Shown here: piece by piece, positions 1-12,126 of the stretch
How positions within the stretch are numbered: the stretch's first letter is position 1
Layout: every line of letters starts with the position of its first letter
Source: Neckera pumila
Lineage: Eukaryota > Streptophyta > Bryopsida > Hypnales > Neckeraceae
NCBI GenBank assembly: GCA_963969595.1
Contig: OZ018415.1
Coordinates: 4,402,001 to 4,466,000 of the forward strand
Length of the DNA stretch: 64,000 nucleotides
Direction: 5' to 3'
Position numbers and translations under genes: made by a program
The notes under the pieces: model-generated
Told to the model about the DNA's origin: nothing
The model's input: the letters and a program-made list of their open reading frames with translations, nothing else
The model's database searches: none

Positions 1-2090
1 CATTGAGAGCAAGGAGCTCGAAGTTGCCATAACACACTATACAACTATCCATGGATTGAGCATCTTCTCATCTACAAAAGTCAAAATGTACCATTCTAAG
101 AGCATACCAAATTCTATATTTACTTTGACAATGACAAAGAAATGTAAAGGAAAAAATTGAGGTTAGAATGAATAACTTACAAAAAAAGTCAAAATTAAAA
201 GATTGAAAAGTGCACAAACATAATAATCCATGTTTTGCAGATTTACAAGTTTAGTTATTTTAAAGGTGGTTGTAACTTGAGAAGGTAGACAATGTCAACA
301 AGGCATAGGATGAGTGTTGGAATGAGTCTCTTAGGTTTGAACCAAAACTTCACAAACAAAAAAAGGTAGAGGATTTTAAAGTCTACAAACCTAATACTAA
401 ACATGGACAAGCTTACTTATTTTGAGAGTGGTGGTCATTTATAAAACTAGAAAAAGATTGTAACTCCATAAGAGACATAGAATGAGTGTTGAAGGTTAGA
501 ATAAAAATGTAGTAAAAAAAGAAGTTTGTAGATGATAAGGTTTGCAAAGTCTATAATGTTTGTTCTACCAATTTGCAAATCCTTGAAAAAACTCCAAACT
601 TGATTCTTTCTTGATTCAAAGGATTATGCATTTAGGAATTACATTTCTTTTAGAATTCTTCTAGATTGGCTACTAGTCTTCAATTGAGAAGTAGAGAAAT
701 GTGCTTACTAACGAGACGCTCCCACAATAACCACGAGGTTGTATTTCTTGACCTCCACAACCAACGAGGCTTTGATATTTGTGTTTGATGCTCGAGGCAT
801 GGATCCTTGTGAATGTGATTCGCCACCATGCATCCTTCTAACGAGGCCCCATCCTTCTCAAGCATAAATTGGACCATTTGCAATCTCTTGGGTCACAATT
901 CCTTGCTTCTACAAAGAGATAGTGAGTTCTCCCATTCATAAGCGTGCGAAAAGACTATGAGTGTGTGACCATTTGGAAGAAGTAGGGTGCAAGTACTTAG
1001 TGTGGGCTTGGGGTAGTTCAAGTCCGACTTCAAGAGGTGTGATAAGGGAGGTATTAGTCATTAAAGGCAACGCCTACAATTTAGTGATTCAATTATTGAC
1101 ACTGGTTGCAAGTTTGCACTACAAAAGGGCTTGTGGTGTTCCTTCATTTTAGATCCGTTGTGAGATTGGCACCCATGGAGGAAAGCAACTTGATGATTTC
1201 CATGAGCTCAAACAAGGAGAAGGTTGTTGTTGGTGCCCACGCAACTGACAAGCAAGATGTGTTCCATTGCAACATTTGCATGGAGCACCCCACAAGTCCA
1301 TTCCTCACCCAATGCGGCCACTTGTTTTGTTGGTCATGCATTCACCAATGGCTAGAAACGGACAAGGCAAAGCCATGCCCGGTGTGCAAGTTCATGATTT
1401 TTATGAACTCAAACAATCAAGAGGTTATGAATGCTACCCAAGCAAAGGACAAGCAACATGTGTTCCGCTGCAACATATGTATGGAAAGCCCCACGGATTC
1501 AGTCCTCACTACATGCAGCCACTTGTTTTGTTGGTCATGTCTTTACAAATGGCTACAAAACAACAAGTTGTGCCCGGTGTGCAAGCTCATGGTGAAAAGG
1601 TGCAACATCATTCCTGTTTATGGATGCCAAAGAGGATCAAGTTCCAAATCAAGTGACGGTTCTACACCTCCCCGCCCTAGTGCTTCATTGGTGCATGTAG
1701 AAGCAACCTCCTCCGGTGGAGATTTTGATAGTGAATCCGAAGTGGAAGAAATTGATGCAAGTGAGTACAATAGAGCGTTGCAAGCAAGGAGATTAGCTAG
1801 GCAAATGGGTAGATAAGGTTGTGCAACCAATCGCCACCTCCCGATTGTTGGCGCCTACCTTTAGTTAGTTTGAATGGTGCTAGAGGTCCCCAAATTATGT
1901 AGATGCTTTGTGCAAAAACTATGCTATATTGTTGATGAGGATATGTTGTGAATGGTTTGTGGGCAACAACCGTCTTGTTGGTTCTTTGGAAATAGACAAC
2001 TTGCAAAATGCATGACAACCTTTCTAAATTGGGACTAAAAGTCCCATCTTTTATTGCCAAAGTTTGATTTGCTTTAGGGCTTCTACAATG
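1..2090 (+). repeat. Left arm of large perfect inverted repeat
   Basis: This arm is the reverse complement of 3317-5406; every paired position sums to 5407. I compared several blocks (1-60, 421-600, 2001-2090) and found no mismatch, and all the open frames inside are identical in both arms. The inner boundary is sharp: homology ends at 2090/3317. The outer boundary is the window edge, so the true arm may be longer. It carries one intact gene (1175-1816) and about 1.1 kb of AT-rich upstream sequence in which I see nothing else. Confidence 0.95.
1175..1816 (+). CDS. Tandem double-RING finger protein, RMA-like E3 ubiquitin ligase candidate
   Basis: Predicted 213-residue protein with two C3HC4 RING fingers, so probably an E3 ubiquitin ligase that recruits E2 enzymes. 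Numbered from the upstream in-frame Met at 1106, RING1 uses C55, C58, C70, H72, C75, C78, C91, C94 and RING2 uses C122, C125, C137, H139, C142, C145, C156, C159. I chose the Met at 1175 because it sits in an ACCATGG context and directly precedes the first repeat unit. The two RINGs lie in a duplicated unit of about 65 residues (similar leader, then CNICME). The CGHLFCW and CPVCK signatures and the following IIPVYG resemble plant RMA-type RINGs. However, the C-terminus is Ser-rich, then acidic, then basic (ends ARQMGR), with no membrane anchor. No intron is needed. The same gene lies inverted at 3591-4232. The RING family call is firm; the substrate is unknown. Confidence 0.85.
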   Translation: MEESNLMISMSSNKEKVVVGAHATDKQDVFHCNICMEHPTSPFLTQCGHLFCWSCIHQWLETDKAKPCPVCKFMIFMNSNNQEVMNATQAKDKQHVFRCNICMESPTDSVLTTCSHLFCWSCLYKWLQNNKLCPVCKLMVKRCNIIPVYGCQRGSSSKSSDGSTPPRPSASLVHVEATSSGGDFDSESEVEEIDASEYNRALQARRLARQMGR

Positions 2091-3316
2091 AGAACCTGGC
2101 ATTAGAAAAAAAGCAGCCCTTCAGAGTGTTTTTTTGGATTGACATGCCAAGCTATTTCAAGCTTGGCCTATCAATCTCAAAAAGTCCCCGGAGGAGCTGT
2201 CATCTTGCTGAAACAGTCAGATTTCTTACTTTATTATTTTTTTTTATTTTTACTTTTTATTTTGAAGATTAGGAAAAAAATATTGATTTTTCACTTGTAA
2301 AATTGGGTTCTTGCGCCATTATCATTGCAATTTCAGCTGCGTGAAAATAGGGGAAAAAAAAATTTCAGCCTCGAAAAACAAAATTTCAAGGTAGTTGACA
2401 GAAATATGTGGAGCCCTTCAGAGGCCTGAATTTTTTTGTCTTTTTATTTGGAAATTGTTTTTTTAGGAATTAGAGGTAAAAACTACAAAGAAAGAAATTC
2501 TAGTATATTATAAGTTTGATGAGTGAGTTCCATTAACAATCTCTTGCTTCCTAGATTTGTAAACTGAACATGGCAAGATTTTTTGATTGATAGGATCCTA
2601 GTTCATTTACTTAGAATTTGTAAACCAAAGCATTGGAAATTTTTAATTATGGATGTGTATGTTTTTCGTTTATCATCATTGTGTTCAAAAGTTTATAATC
2701 ATCTCTATTCTTTTGGTTGGTTAAGTTATGGGTAGTTAAATTATGGATTAGAATCAACCTCAATAGTATCTTGTTAAAATTTTTATCCAGTACTTAATCT
2801 ATATTTCTTTAATTGTGGTCTAGCTTCAAGGGATATTGCAAATAAATGAAATTGCACTTTAGCAACTGATAAGTAGTAAACATATAAACATTCCACTGAT
2901 ATATTCCGACTCCAACTAAAAAAAAAGTTTATTTGCAATGATTTGATCTTTTCAATACATTGCACATCCTCAATTTCAAGTACATCAGATTAGTCTTAAA
3001 TACAATTGAGATTTGGATATTTTACAAAAATTCCTTATAAATCCAACATTCTCTAGGGATTTAGAACATCTTGATCCATTGTAGATGGACACTTGTTTCA
3101 AAAACGCTCTAGTTTCTAAATCATAGATTGGAACCATTATAGGATTTCAAGTTCTAAATTCACAAATGGGAATGTATGAACAAATGATTTTGTGAAATAT
3201 GGTTCGAGAAGTTGGAATAAAATTATTTGCACATTTGCACATTAAAAAAATAAATGACGTACCAAGAACTTGGCATCTCATCTCATTCATTCCAAAATGT
3301 AATTTGACTAGATTGC
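2091..3316. other. Spacer between the inverted-repeat arms
   Basis: This is unique 1226-bp sequence between the arms. Its first 350 bp are a CATTAG-family MITE whose end starts only 10 bp from the arm boundary. The rest, 2441-3316, is AT-rich with no convincing gene. Confidence 0.8.
2100..2440. mobile_element. CATTAG-type TIR MITE, degenerate copy
   Basis: The left end reads CATTAGAAAAAAAGCAGCCC, followed by a stem of the CCAAGC/GCTTGG type and a CAGTCAG motif. The right half carries GTTCTTGCGCC, TTTCAGC and a terminal GGAGCCCTTCAGAGGCCTGA. The same blocks occur in the same order at 11765-12126 and in the split copy at 30559-32812. The last bases of the right TIR have decayed. There is no coding capacity. 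Confidence 0.7.
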
Positions 3317-5406
3317 CATTGTAGAAGCCCTAAAGCAAATCAAACTTTGGCAATAAAAGATGGGACTTTTAGTCCCAATTTAGAAAGGTTGTCATGCATT
3401 TTGCAAGTTGTCTATTTCCAAAGAACCAACAAGACGGTTGTTGCCCACAAACCATTCACAACATATCCTCATCAACAATATAGCATAGTTTTTGCACAAA
3501 GCATCTACATAATTTGGGGACCTCTAGCACCATTCAAACTAACTAAAGGTAGGCGCCAACAATCGGGAGGTGGCGATTGGTTGCACAACCTTATCTACCC
3601 ATTTGCCTAGCTAATCTCCTTGCTTGCAACGCTCTATTGTACTCACTTGCATCAATTTCTTCCACTTCGGATTCACTATCAAAATCTCCACCGGAGGAGG
3701 TTGCTTCTACATGCACCAATGAAGCACTAGGGCGGGGAGGTGTAGAACCGTCACTTGATTTGGAACTTGATCCTCTTTGGCATCCATAAACAGGAATGAT
3801 GTTGCACCTTTTCACCATGAGCTTGCACACCGGGCACAACTTGTTGTTTTGTAGCCATTTGTAAAGACATGACCAACAAAACAAGTGGCTGCATGTAGTG
3901 AGGACTGAATCCGTGGGGCTTTCCATACATATGTTGCAGCGGAACACATGTTGCTTGTCCTTTGCTTGGGTAGCATTCATAACCTCTTGATTGTTTGAGT
4001 TCATAAAAATCATGAACTTGCACACCGGGCATGGCTTTGCCTTGTCCGTTTCTAGCCATTGGTGAATGCATGACCAACAAAACAAGTGGCCGCATTGGGT
4101 GAGGAATGGACTTGTGGGGTGCTCCATGCAAATGTTGCAATGGAACACATCTTGCTTGTCAGTTGCGTGGGCACCAACAACAACCTTCTCCTTGTTTGAG
4201 CTCATGGAAATCATCAAGTTGCTTTCCTCCATGGGTGCCAATCTCACAACGGATCTAAAATGAAGGAACACCACAAGCCCTTTTGTAGTGCAAACTTGCA
4301 ACCAGTGTCAATAATTGAATCACTAAATTGTAGGCGTTGCCTTTAATGACTAATACCTCCCTTATCACACCTCTTGAAGTCGGACTTGAACTACCCCAAG
4401 CCCACACTAAGTACTTGCACCCTACTTCTTCCAAATGGTCACACACTCATAGTCTTTTCGCACGCTTATGAATGGGAGAACTCACTATCTCTTTGTAGAA
4501 GCAAGGAATTGTGACCCAAGAGATTGCAAATGGTCCAATTTATGCTTGAGAAGGATGGGGCCTCGTTAGAAGGATGCATGGTGGCGAATCACATTCACAA
4601 GGATCCATGCCTCGAGCATCAAACACAAATATCAAAGCCTCGTTGGTTGTGGAGGTCAAGAAATACAACCTCGTGGTTATTGTGGGAGCGTCTCGTTAGT
4701 AAGCACATTTCTCTACTTCTCAATTGAAGACTAGTAGCCAATCTAGAAGAATTCTAAAAGAAATGTAATTCCTAAATGCATAATCCTTTGAATCAAGAAA
4801 GAATCAAGTTTGGAGTTTTTTCAAGGATTTGCAAATTGGTAGAACAAACATTATAGACTTTGCAAACCTTATCATCTACAAACTTCTTTTTTTACTACAT
4901 TTTTATTCTAACCTTCAACACTCATTCTATGTCTCTTATGGAGTTACAATCTTTTTCTAGTTTTATAAATGACCACCACTCTCAAAATAAGTAAGCTTGT
5001 CCATGTTTAGTATTAGGTTTGTAGACTTTAAAATCCTCTACCTTTTTTTGTTTGTGAAGTTTTGGTTCAAACCTAAGAGACTCATTCCAACACTCATCCT
5101 ATGCCTTGTTGACATTGTCTACCTTCTCAAGTTACAACCACCTTTAAAATAACTAAACTTGTAAATCTGCAAAACATGGATTATTATGTTTGTGCACTTT
5201 TCAATCTTTTAATTTTGACTTTTTTTGTAAGTTATTCATTCTAACCTCAATTTTTTCCTTTACATTTCTTTGTCATTGTCAAAGTAAATATAGAATTTGG
5301 TATGCTCTTAGAATGGTACATTTTGACTTTTGTAGATGAGAAGATGCTCAATCCATGGATAGTTGTATAGTGTGTTATGGCAACTTCGAGCTCCTTGCTC
5401 TCAATG
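3317..5406 (-). repeat. Right arm of large perfect inverted repeat
   Basis: This is the reverse complement of 1-2090. Homology starts exactly at CATTGTAGAAGCCC (3317). Beyond 5406 the sequence continues as unique AT-rich DNA, and what it should match lies left of this window. Confidence 0.95.
3591..4232 (-). CDS. Tandem double-RING finger protein, second (inverted) copy
   Basis: This is identical in translation to the copy at 1175-1816, with the same paired C3HC4 RING fingers, IIPVYG segment, acidic stretch and basic C-terminus. The start codon is at 4230-4232. The two genes are convergent, reading toward the spacer. About 1.15 kb of upstream sequence is identical too, so the copies should share promoter elements and would be indistinguishable in short-read RNA data. 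No frameshift or stop separates them. A transcript reading through the spacer would fold into a long hairpin and could produce siRNAs against both copies. That is inference from the geometry. Confidence 0.85.
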   Translation of the reverse strand: MEESNLMISMSSNKEKVVVGAHATDKQDVFHCNICMEHPTSPFLTQCGHLFCWSCIHQWLETDKAKPCPVCKFMIFMNSNNQEVMNATQAKDKQHVFRCNICMESPTDSVLTTCSHLFCWSCLYKWLQNNKLCPVCKLMVKRCNIIPVYGCQRGSSSKSSDGSTPPRPSASLVHVEATSSGGDFDSESEVEEIDASEYNRALQARRLARQMGR

Positions 5407-6996
5407 TGTAAATGAGAACCATAAAAATGATATTTTTTGAATTTAGGTGCAATTAATGAAACTACTAGCAATTTGTAAGTATCTCTACTCACAAAATATA
5501 TGATATTCTTGTACGTGTCTTTTCATATAATCTTTAGCACAATCCTCAATTTGATTATTATATAAGCATTTCTATGTGACAATCTTAGAATGCCACTACT
5601 TCCAAGTATCTACATGTCACAATTCCATTAAACATAGGTAATGAACTCTTAAGGATGATGGGCCTCAATATGTCACTTTGCTTTTCAACACATGTTTTAC
5701 TGTCATTTGCCAATACAGCTTTTGCAATTTTGGACCATTGTCTTCCATTGCTATTGTTGTCTTTTTGGATAGAGATGATAAAGTCAATGAAGTGTAGTTT
5801 CTACTTTAACTTGGAAATTTAGAAATTTGATTGCAATTTGAATTTTGGTCCTATTACCACATTCTTTTGATTTTCTAATTATTATAAGGATGCAAGAAAT
5901 GTTTTAATCTGATGTTATTCTACGTTATCATGTACATCCATAGAAGTTTTTAAAATTTTGGAGCTAATTTTTGTAGTTCATATGATTTTCCACACTTTTT
6001 TTTTCCCAATTATCTCAAACTTTTCAGAAAAACTAAATTTATTATACCCTATCAAAGACATGTGATCACGTTCACACGTTGGGTCTCTTATAAGAAAAAG
6101 GTATTAGAGATAATGTGGTTTCGCATGCAGAGATTTATTTTTATAAAGTTTTCTTTGTCTTTGCAATATAAATTGCAGGTTGGAGTGTTTTTTGATGGAA
6201 AAAAAGCCTTGGGACTTTAGGATGAAAGAAGTAAATTCATGTCCATTTTACACTTATAACCTTTACTAAAAGATGACTTAAGATGTATACTATAGACATG
6301 ATTTGGACAGAAATGATCACCATAGGCGCATTTGAACCATTTTTGGACCATGGTAGATTTACAACCATACACCAATTCCACCCGCATTTAATGTCAAAAA
6401 TGTTGGATTGCATATATATTAGAAAAAACTCACAATACATATGAAGAATTGAAACAATTATGCATAATATTTAAAGTTCCATACAAAAAGTTCCCTCCAA
6501 CCACATAATTTATTTATTAAAAAGCCCCAAAAGTTGGGTAGCTTGTCCCATGATACATGTATAAAAAGAACTCATATAATTAGTTTTTAAATGCTATTAT
6601 TGTCTTCAAAGAATATTCATTTCATGTATATAATTTCTATTTTGGATTCCTTGTTAAAAGGGATACAAGAATTTTTTACAAGATCAAATTATATTCCTTG
6701 AGATTAGACGAAAATACATTATAAATTGATTATAACAAGAGCCGTATAATATAAAAGTTGCATACTCAAGGGAAAGGGATTAATAATTGGAATGCACCTT
6801 AGCCTCACTATCCACTCAAAAGATAGCTCCAAACTAACTAACTAACAATCTTTGACTTGTAATGAGTTGGGAAACTTGGGATGGGAGCAAAATTGTTGTC
6901 TCATCTCCGTTAGTTCAAGACTTCAAGGGTGGTTGCTTGTAAGCAACTATTTTCAAGTGAAGGCTTGTTTACAAATAATAAGCAAAAGTGTATATA
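5407..6996. other. AT-rich intergenic sequence with an old dispersed repeat
   Basis: No gene is recognised. Roughly 5700-6120 is an inverted, diverged copy of the repeat seen at about 22925-24240 and 53190-54935. Shared landmarks include a CCATTGCTAT...GATAGAGATGA block and a GACATGTGATCA block. Confidence 0.55.
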
Positions 6997-8403
6997 CTCC
7001 CTTTGTCCTGAAAATAAATCCCAAATTTCTAACTATACTTGTTCCAGATCAAATTTGACATTGGCTCTCTACAACTTGATGGACAACAATTGAAGCTAGG
7101 TCAAACATCCTGAATCAAAAGACAACATCTAACCAATTAAAGGTGAAGAATTCATCCCAAAACTATACAAAAACCACTACTAACAAATCTCTTGTTGAAA
7201 ACTTCTATGTGTTGAATCACAAAACATTGTCAAAATTGAATACATAGGACGTCATTGCATCAATGTTGCTTATAAAATGATCAAAATTAATACCACTGGA
7301 GCAATTCCCAAAAGGGCAAAGAAAATTTACTTTTGTCATCATGCATCACTTCATTGTTGACTTCCATTCTTTCACACCTAGTGGGCTTTAGTAGAAACTA
7401 CAATAACTATACAACTCCTTGAAATAGGAGCAACTCACGCCTTAACTCCTAAAGACCCAAGGCCTTTTTTTGGCCAAAAACACCCAATACAACCATTTTA
7501 GTAGCAAAGAGTAAAAAAAACTGAAAAATATTTTTCCTGCACATCTAACCATAGGACCTTATATCTAACTAGTATGTGAATGTGCGGAAAAAATTTCAAA
7601 AAAATTCACCGCACAGATTGCAAGATATCTATGTTTAAAGTGAAACAAGTTTTTCAGCACATTGCGGGACTAGATTTTATGACTTTGAACATTTTTAACT
7701 TTAGTGTTTGCACAACAAAAGTTTTGAGCTTTAAATATTTAAAGTGGAGAATTGAGTTGAGAGTCTAGGGGAAAAAAATTCAAAAAAAACTTGATATTCA
7801 TTCTTAAAAAAATTGCTAAGTAGAAGTAGGTATGAGATAGAAGAAAAATCTAAAATATTAATATCTTTTATATGGAATTAAAATGCACTAATTACAATGA
7901 CGGGGTTGTTTTAGCAAGCAAACTAAACCATGCGAAACATTTTGTTTTGAAAATTTGCAAGAATTGCATTCCAAAATGAATCCTACAACTTATTTCTTCA
8001 AGAAGATGCTCTAATTGCCCAAAAAACAAGATTGTCTATAACTTTCTTAGAAAAAATCCAATTGAAATGAATCAAAGCTTCCCAAATAGGCAAAAATTTA
8101 ATCTACAAGAAAGAAAAAATTAAAATTAAAATTTTTGCAAATTTCTTTTTGCTGACCCTTCTCCCCTTTTTTGAGCTTATTTGGGCATGACTTTTGTTCT
8201 TGCGCACCATTTGAAAAAAAATACATGTTTCCACAAAGCTTAGCAATTTTTCTATCTTCCAAAAGAGTTCAAAAAATCACAGCAAAAATTCAGCTTCTAG
8301 GTACCTACCCAAAATCCCATTTGTCTCCCGAATTAACAATGGGCCTTTAGGGGTTAATTTGGTCATTTCTAAGAAACCCAGATTTATTTCGGGATGGAGG
8401 GAG
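6997..8403. mobile_element. Stowaway-like (Tc1/mariner-type) MITE, split by a TTAA element
   Basis: The left end CTCCCTTTGTCCTGAAAATA and the right end (read inverted) CTCCCTCCATCCCGAAATAA are matching TIRs flanked by TA. The terminal CTCCCTCYGTCCC-type motif is the classic plant Stowaway signature. Without the inserted TTAA element (7446-8353) the element would be about 495 bp. It has no coding capacity. Confidence 0.75.
7446..8353 (-). mobile_element. TTAA-flanked piggyBac-like MITE, copy A
   Basis: The ends CTCCTAAAGACCC and GGGCCTTTAGGGG are inverted repeats, with TTAA at 7442-7445 and 8354-8357. The interior matches the other family members in order, including a block giving GACCTT-type and TCTACTTAAC-type motifs on the complementary strand. 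The insertion is nested inside the Stowaway-like element. No transposase frame is present. Confidence 0.85.
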
Positions 8404-8633
8404 TATTAATTTGTTTTTTTTTGGTAATGCTTGCACATTCTCTTACATTTGCATTGGACAATCATTCTCACTCATAGTTTTATGGCATTAAAAGGGATTT
8501 GGAGGTCTTGGAGATCTGCGAGTTCCCCTGAATTCTCAGACTGCGTGAATGTAGCTACAGCAGCTAGCTGACATGGCACAGCAACTGCCACATCATTTTT
8601 TGATTTTTTCTTAATACCAAAATATCATTTTCA

Positions 8634-9519
8634 TCCCTAAAGTTCTTTGACTATGTTCTCACCAAAAATGCTCCAAAATTGCCATTTCTAGACCAAGTAC
8701 CAAATTTTTGAAAAATATCATTTTTGGACACATGGAACCATAGGATCTTGTAGTCATGGTTTGAGAATGTGTGAAAAAAATTTCAGAAATTTCCATCGTG
8801 CAGATTGGAAGATATTAGTGTTTGAAGTGGCAAAAAATCGGGCAACTACACTTCACAAGGTCAAATTATTATGAAAAAAATCTTAAAATGGTTGTGCCTC
8901 TTTGGATTCATTCTTCAAGGCAAGTTGGCTACATGCTTGAAAATTTTCAAATTATTTGAAACTGTACAACATATAGGAAAAAAATAGTAAGTAGAAAGAA
9001 GTAGAGAATGGTTGAAAACACTAAATTGTTAAGAAGTTAATTATGGAATTGAAAAATGCTAATCCCAATGGTTGCAATGTTGTAATAAACAATCTACATC
9101 CTACAATCTTATTTTTTTGAAAAATATTGAAAATTGAGTGAAATAAACAACTTCAAAGTTTATTTTAGAGTAGATAATCCAAACTAAAATTCCTTGTAAT
9201 GTTTGATTCATTGATCAAAATGGAATGATTCAAAGCTGTTGATGTATACATAAATCTAATAAACCAATTTCAAATTTTTATTTTTGAAAAAAGTGATTTT
9301 TTTTTATCTGCTCGAACTGCCCGATTAAAAAAAAAGTAATATATTAGGCCCTAACTTTTGACTCGTATTTCCAAATGTCATGAAATTTGGTGCATATGAA
9401 AGATATTCCTTGTCTTCACCTTCTATAAAAATTTCAGCCCAAAATATGCAAACCTCCAGTCACACATACCTGCCCAAAATTCATGTGTTGCCAAAAAACG
9501 CATATTGGTCCTTTAGGGG
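8634..9519 (-). mobile_element. TTAA-type MITE, copy B
   Basis: The right end GGTCCTTTAGGGG is followed by TTAA (9520-9523). The left end CCCTAAAGTTCTTTGACTAT is preceded by a decayed TCAT. It is closely similar, in the same orientation, to copy E (17981-18900). The interval 8404-8633 before it holds nothing recognisable. Confidence 0.8.
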
Positions 9520-9523
9520 TTAA

Positions 9524-10562
9524 GCAAAAAAAAAATATTTTTATTTTAAATAAAATAAAATTCTAACACACTTGTACCGCCGTTTACTAAATCTGGCCAG
9601 ATAGGAGAAAGAGCCTAAAACGGCCCTCTAAGGCCCCCAAATCCCCTCTCTTGGACTTTAACTCTTGAATGCCCCTTGGGCTCTTCACGTACTCTACATC
9701 ATTGGATTCATCATATACATTCAAATCTAAATCGTTACAAAGAACCATGTACAGGACCATTAGGGTTTCGGCAAATGTTCAATTACAGTGAAATAATTAT
9801 ATTTATATAAAAAAATTAAATTAAATAATAAGTAAAAATAAATCTTTTATCAAAATTTTGACGGGGCACCTTGGCTAACTGCTCACTTACATATCGCTTG
9901 ATAGCCAGTTTGGTTATTTGGGCTGATATTTTTCCTAAATGCACGTTTTCATGCATTCTAGCAGCCCTATAGAAGGCTGAAATTTTCTATAATGTTTTCT
10001 TATGGCTCATTCATGTGAATTTTGAGCCGTTTTGACAATTTTGGTACGGGTATGCTTCAAGTCACAGACATTTTTTCACAAGGCTCTGCATTGCTAAAGT
10101 GAGCAAAAAATTTAGAATTTGCATAGCCAACAATAATTTAATGTCTTGTGTGGAGATGTTAAATTTTTTATAAAATCGCCGCCGTACCATAGCACATTGT
10201 GCATATTCTTTTCTCTAGCCGTAGTTCTACCTTGAATTTGTAAAATTGCAACACAGCATTCAATGCACATTTTTAGCACGGTCAACTTTGTTGTTTGCTC
10301 CCAACCCTGATACCAGCTTCGTACTCAATAATATGTGAAAAAGGCTCACATACGGCTTAGAGGGCCTTCAGATCAATCTAGGATGAAGGTAAGTGGTGGT
10401 GTTATGTATTAACTTAATTTATTTTGCACTACCATCTCAAAATGATCAAGCAAGCATACAATTGCAATTTCAATGAATTTAGGCTATTCATGAAACAAGA
10501 ATAATTGGAGGAGTGTTAAAACATTCACAATACTTTAACCTCATCCCAGTAAAAATTTAATA
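9524..10562. other. Intergenic sequence, possible unclassified repeat
   Basis: No gene is seen. A short GC-richer motif around 9575-9650 (ACGGCCCTCTAAGG) has a rough inverted counterpart near 10350-10375 and resembles sequence at 14140-14190. The interval may therefore be an old element, but I could not fix its ends. Confidence 0.3.
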
Positions 10563-10566
10563 TTAA

Positions 10567-11495
10567 CCCCTAAAGGACCATCATGCAGTTTTTGTCTACA
10601 TAGAAATTTTGGGCAAGTAGGTGTGACTATATTTTTGGCCCAAATTTAAATAGAAGGTGGGGACAAGGAATATCTTTCACATGCACTAAATTTCATGACA
10701 TTTGGAAAGATGAGTAAAAAATTATTGCATGTTATGTAGTTTGTTTCTCAACTCGGGCAATCCGGGCAGACAAAAAAAATCACTTTTTTCAAAGATATAC
10801 CACTTTTTAATTGCTGTAAAATTTGAAATTGATTTTTTAGAGTTATATATATATAAGTGGAAAGCTTTGAGTCATTCCATTTTGATTGATGAGTCAAAAA
10901 ATATGAGGAGTTTTTGTTTGTGGGCGGTTATGGATTCTCTACTCTAAAATAAACTTTGAAGCCCTTTATCTTACTTAGTTTTCAATATTTCTTGAAAAGA
11001 ATAAAATCATAGGATAAAAATTGTTTATTACAACATTGCAACCATCGAGATTGGCATTATTCAATTCCATTATTAAATTCTTAACAATTTAGTGTTTTGA
11101 ATCATTCTCTACTACTATCTACTTACTATTTTTTTCCTATATGTTGTACAATTCCAAATGATGTGAAATAACTTTTCAACCAATTTGTCCAGGAAAAATA
11201 ATTCATAGAAGCACCACCATTTTGGACATTTTTTCATAAAAAAGTGAGCTTATGAAGTGCAGTTGCCCTATTTTTTGCACGGCCAAAAAAATGATTTCAA
11301 TGAATTTGAATGCTTATATTTTGCAATCCACATAGTGGAGATTCCTGAAATTTTTACTTCATGTTCTCAAATCAGCATACTACAAGATCCTTAGGTTATT
11401 TGTGTCAAAAAAAGTCTTTTTCAAAAATTTGGTACTTGTTCTAAAAGGCAATTTTTGAGCATTTTTGCTGAAAACATAGTCAAGGAACTTTAGGA
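10567..11495 (+). mobile_element. TTAA-type MITE, copy C
   Basis: TTAA at 10563-10566 precedes CCCCTAAAGGACCATCATGC. The right end CAAGGAACTTTAGGA is followed by TTAA at 11496-11499. The interior runs parallel to copies F (21967-22911) and J (55622-56547). Confidence 0.85.
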
Positions 11496-11764
11496 TTAAA
11501 TAGAACCTTAGTTTTAATTGATTTTTTGTAGCAAAATTTAATATAGTTTTTTGCTAAAGAATTTAATGACACTTTTCATAGTTCTTAAAGAATTAAGCAT
11601 CTATATAATAGAAGCTTAAATGCTTAATGGTCAAATCCAATTTTGAGCATAAAAATGATTTCTACAGTCACCTTGTCTAATTAATAACAACAAAGATCAT
11701 TAAATCTAGTATTTGCATTGCTCTCCAAATCTTAAAAAATTCAAAACGTTGAGAATTTTATTGG

Positions 11765-12126
11765 CATTAGAAAAAAAATCAGCCCTCCTGCTCCAAATTG
11801 ACATGCCAAGCTATGCCAAGCTATTTCAAGCTTGACCTGTCCATCTAAAGTACCCATGATGAACAGTTAGAGTGTATGACTGCTCACCAAAACAGTCAGA
11901 TTTTGCAATTTTATTTATTTATTTATTTATAATATTATTTTTAAGATTAGATTCATTTATTTATTAATTTCTTACTTGTAAAACTTGGTTCTTGCACTAC
12001 TATCACAGCAGTTTCAATTGCAGAAAAATTAGATAAGTAGAAATTTTCAGCCTCAAAAAACAAAGTTTTAGGGTACTTTGGAGTGTTGTGGAGCAGCCCT
12101 TTGGAGGCTTGAAATTTTTTCTAATG
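11765..12126. mobile_element. CATTAG-type TIR MITE, most complete copy
   Basis: This 362-bp element begins CATTAGAAAAAAAATCAGCC and ends GGCTTGAAATTTTTTCTAATG; the ends are inverted repeats. Inside, a tandemly repeated ATGCCAAGCTAT segment, CAGTCAG and GTTCTTGCAC occur in the same order as in the copy at 2100. No clear target-site duplication is visible in the flanks (TTGG and TACT). Confidence 0.8.

Noticed and set aside
1144..2102. Other open frames overlapping the RING gene, and their mirror images at 3305-4263
   Set aside because: They are out-of-frame or antisense shadows of the RING coding sequence.
9575..10375. Possible element with ACGGCCCTCTAAGG-type ends
   Set aside because: The inverted similarity is short and the ends could not be fixed.
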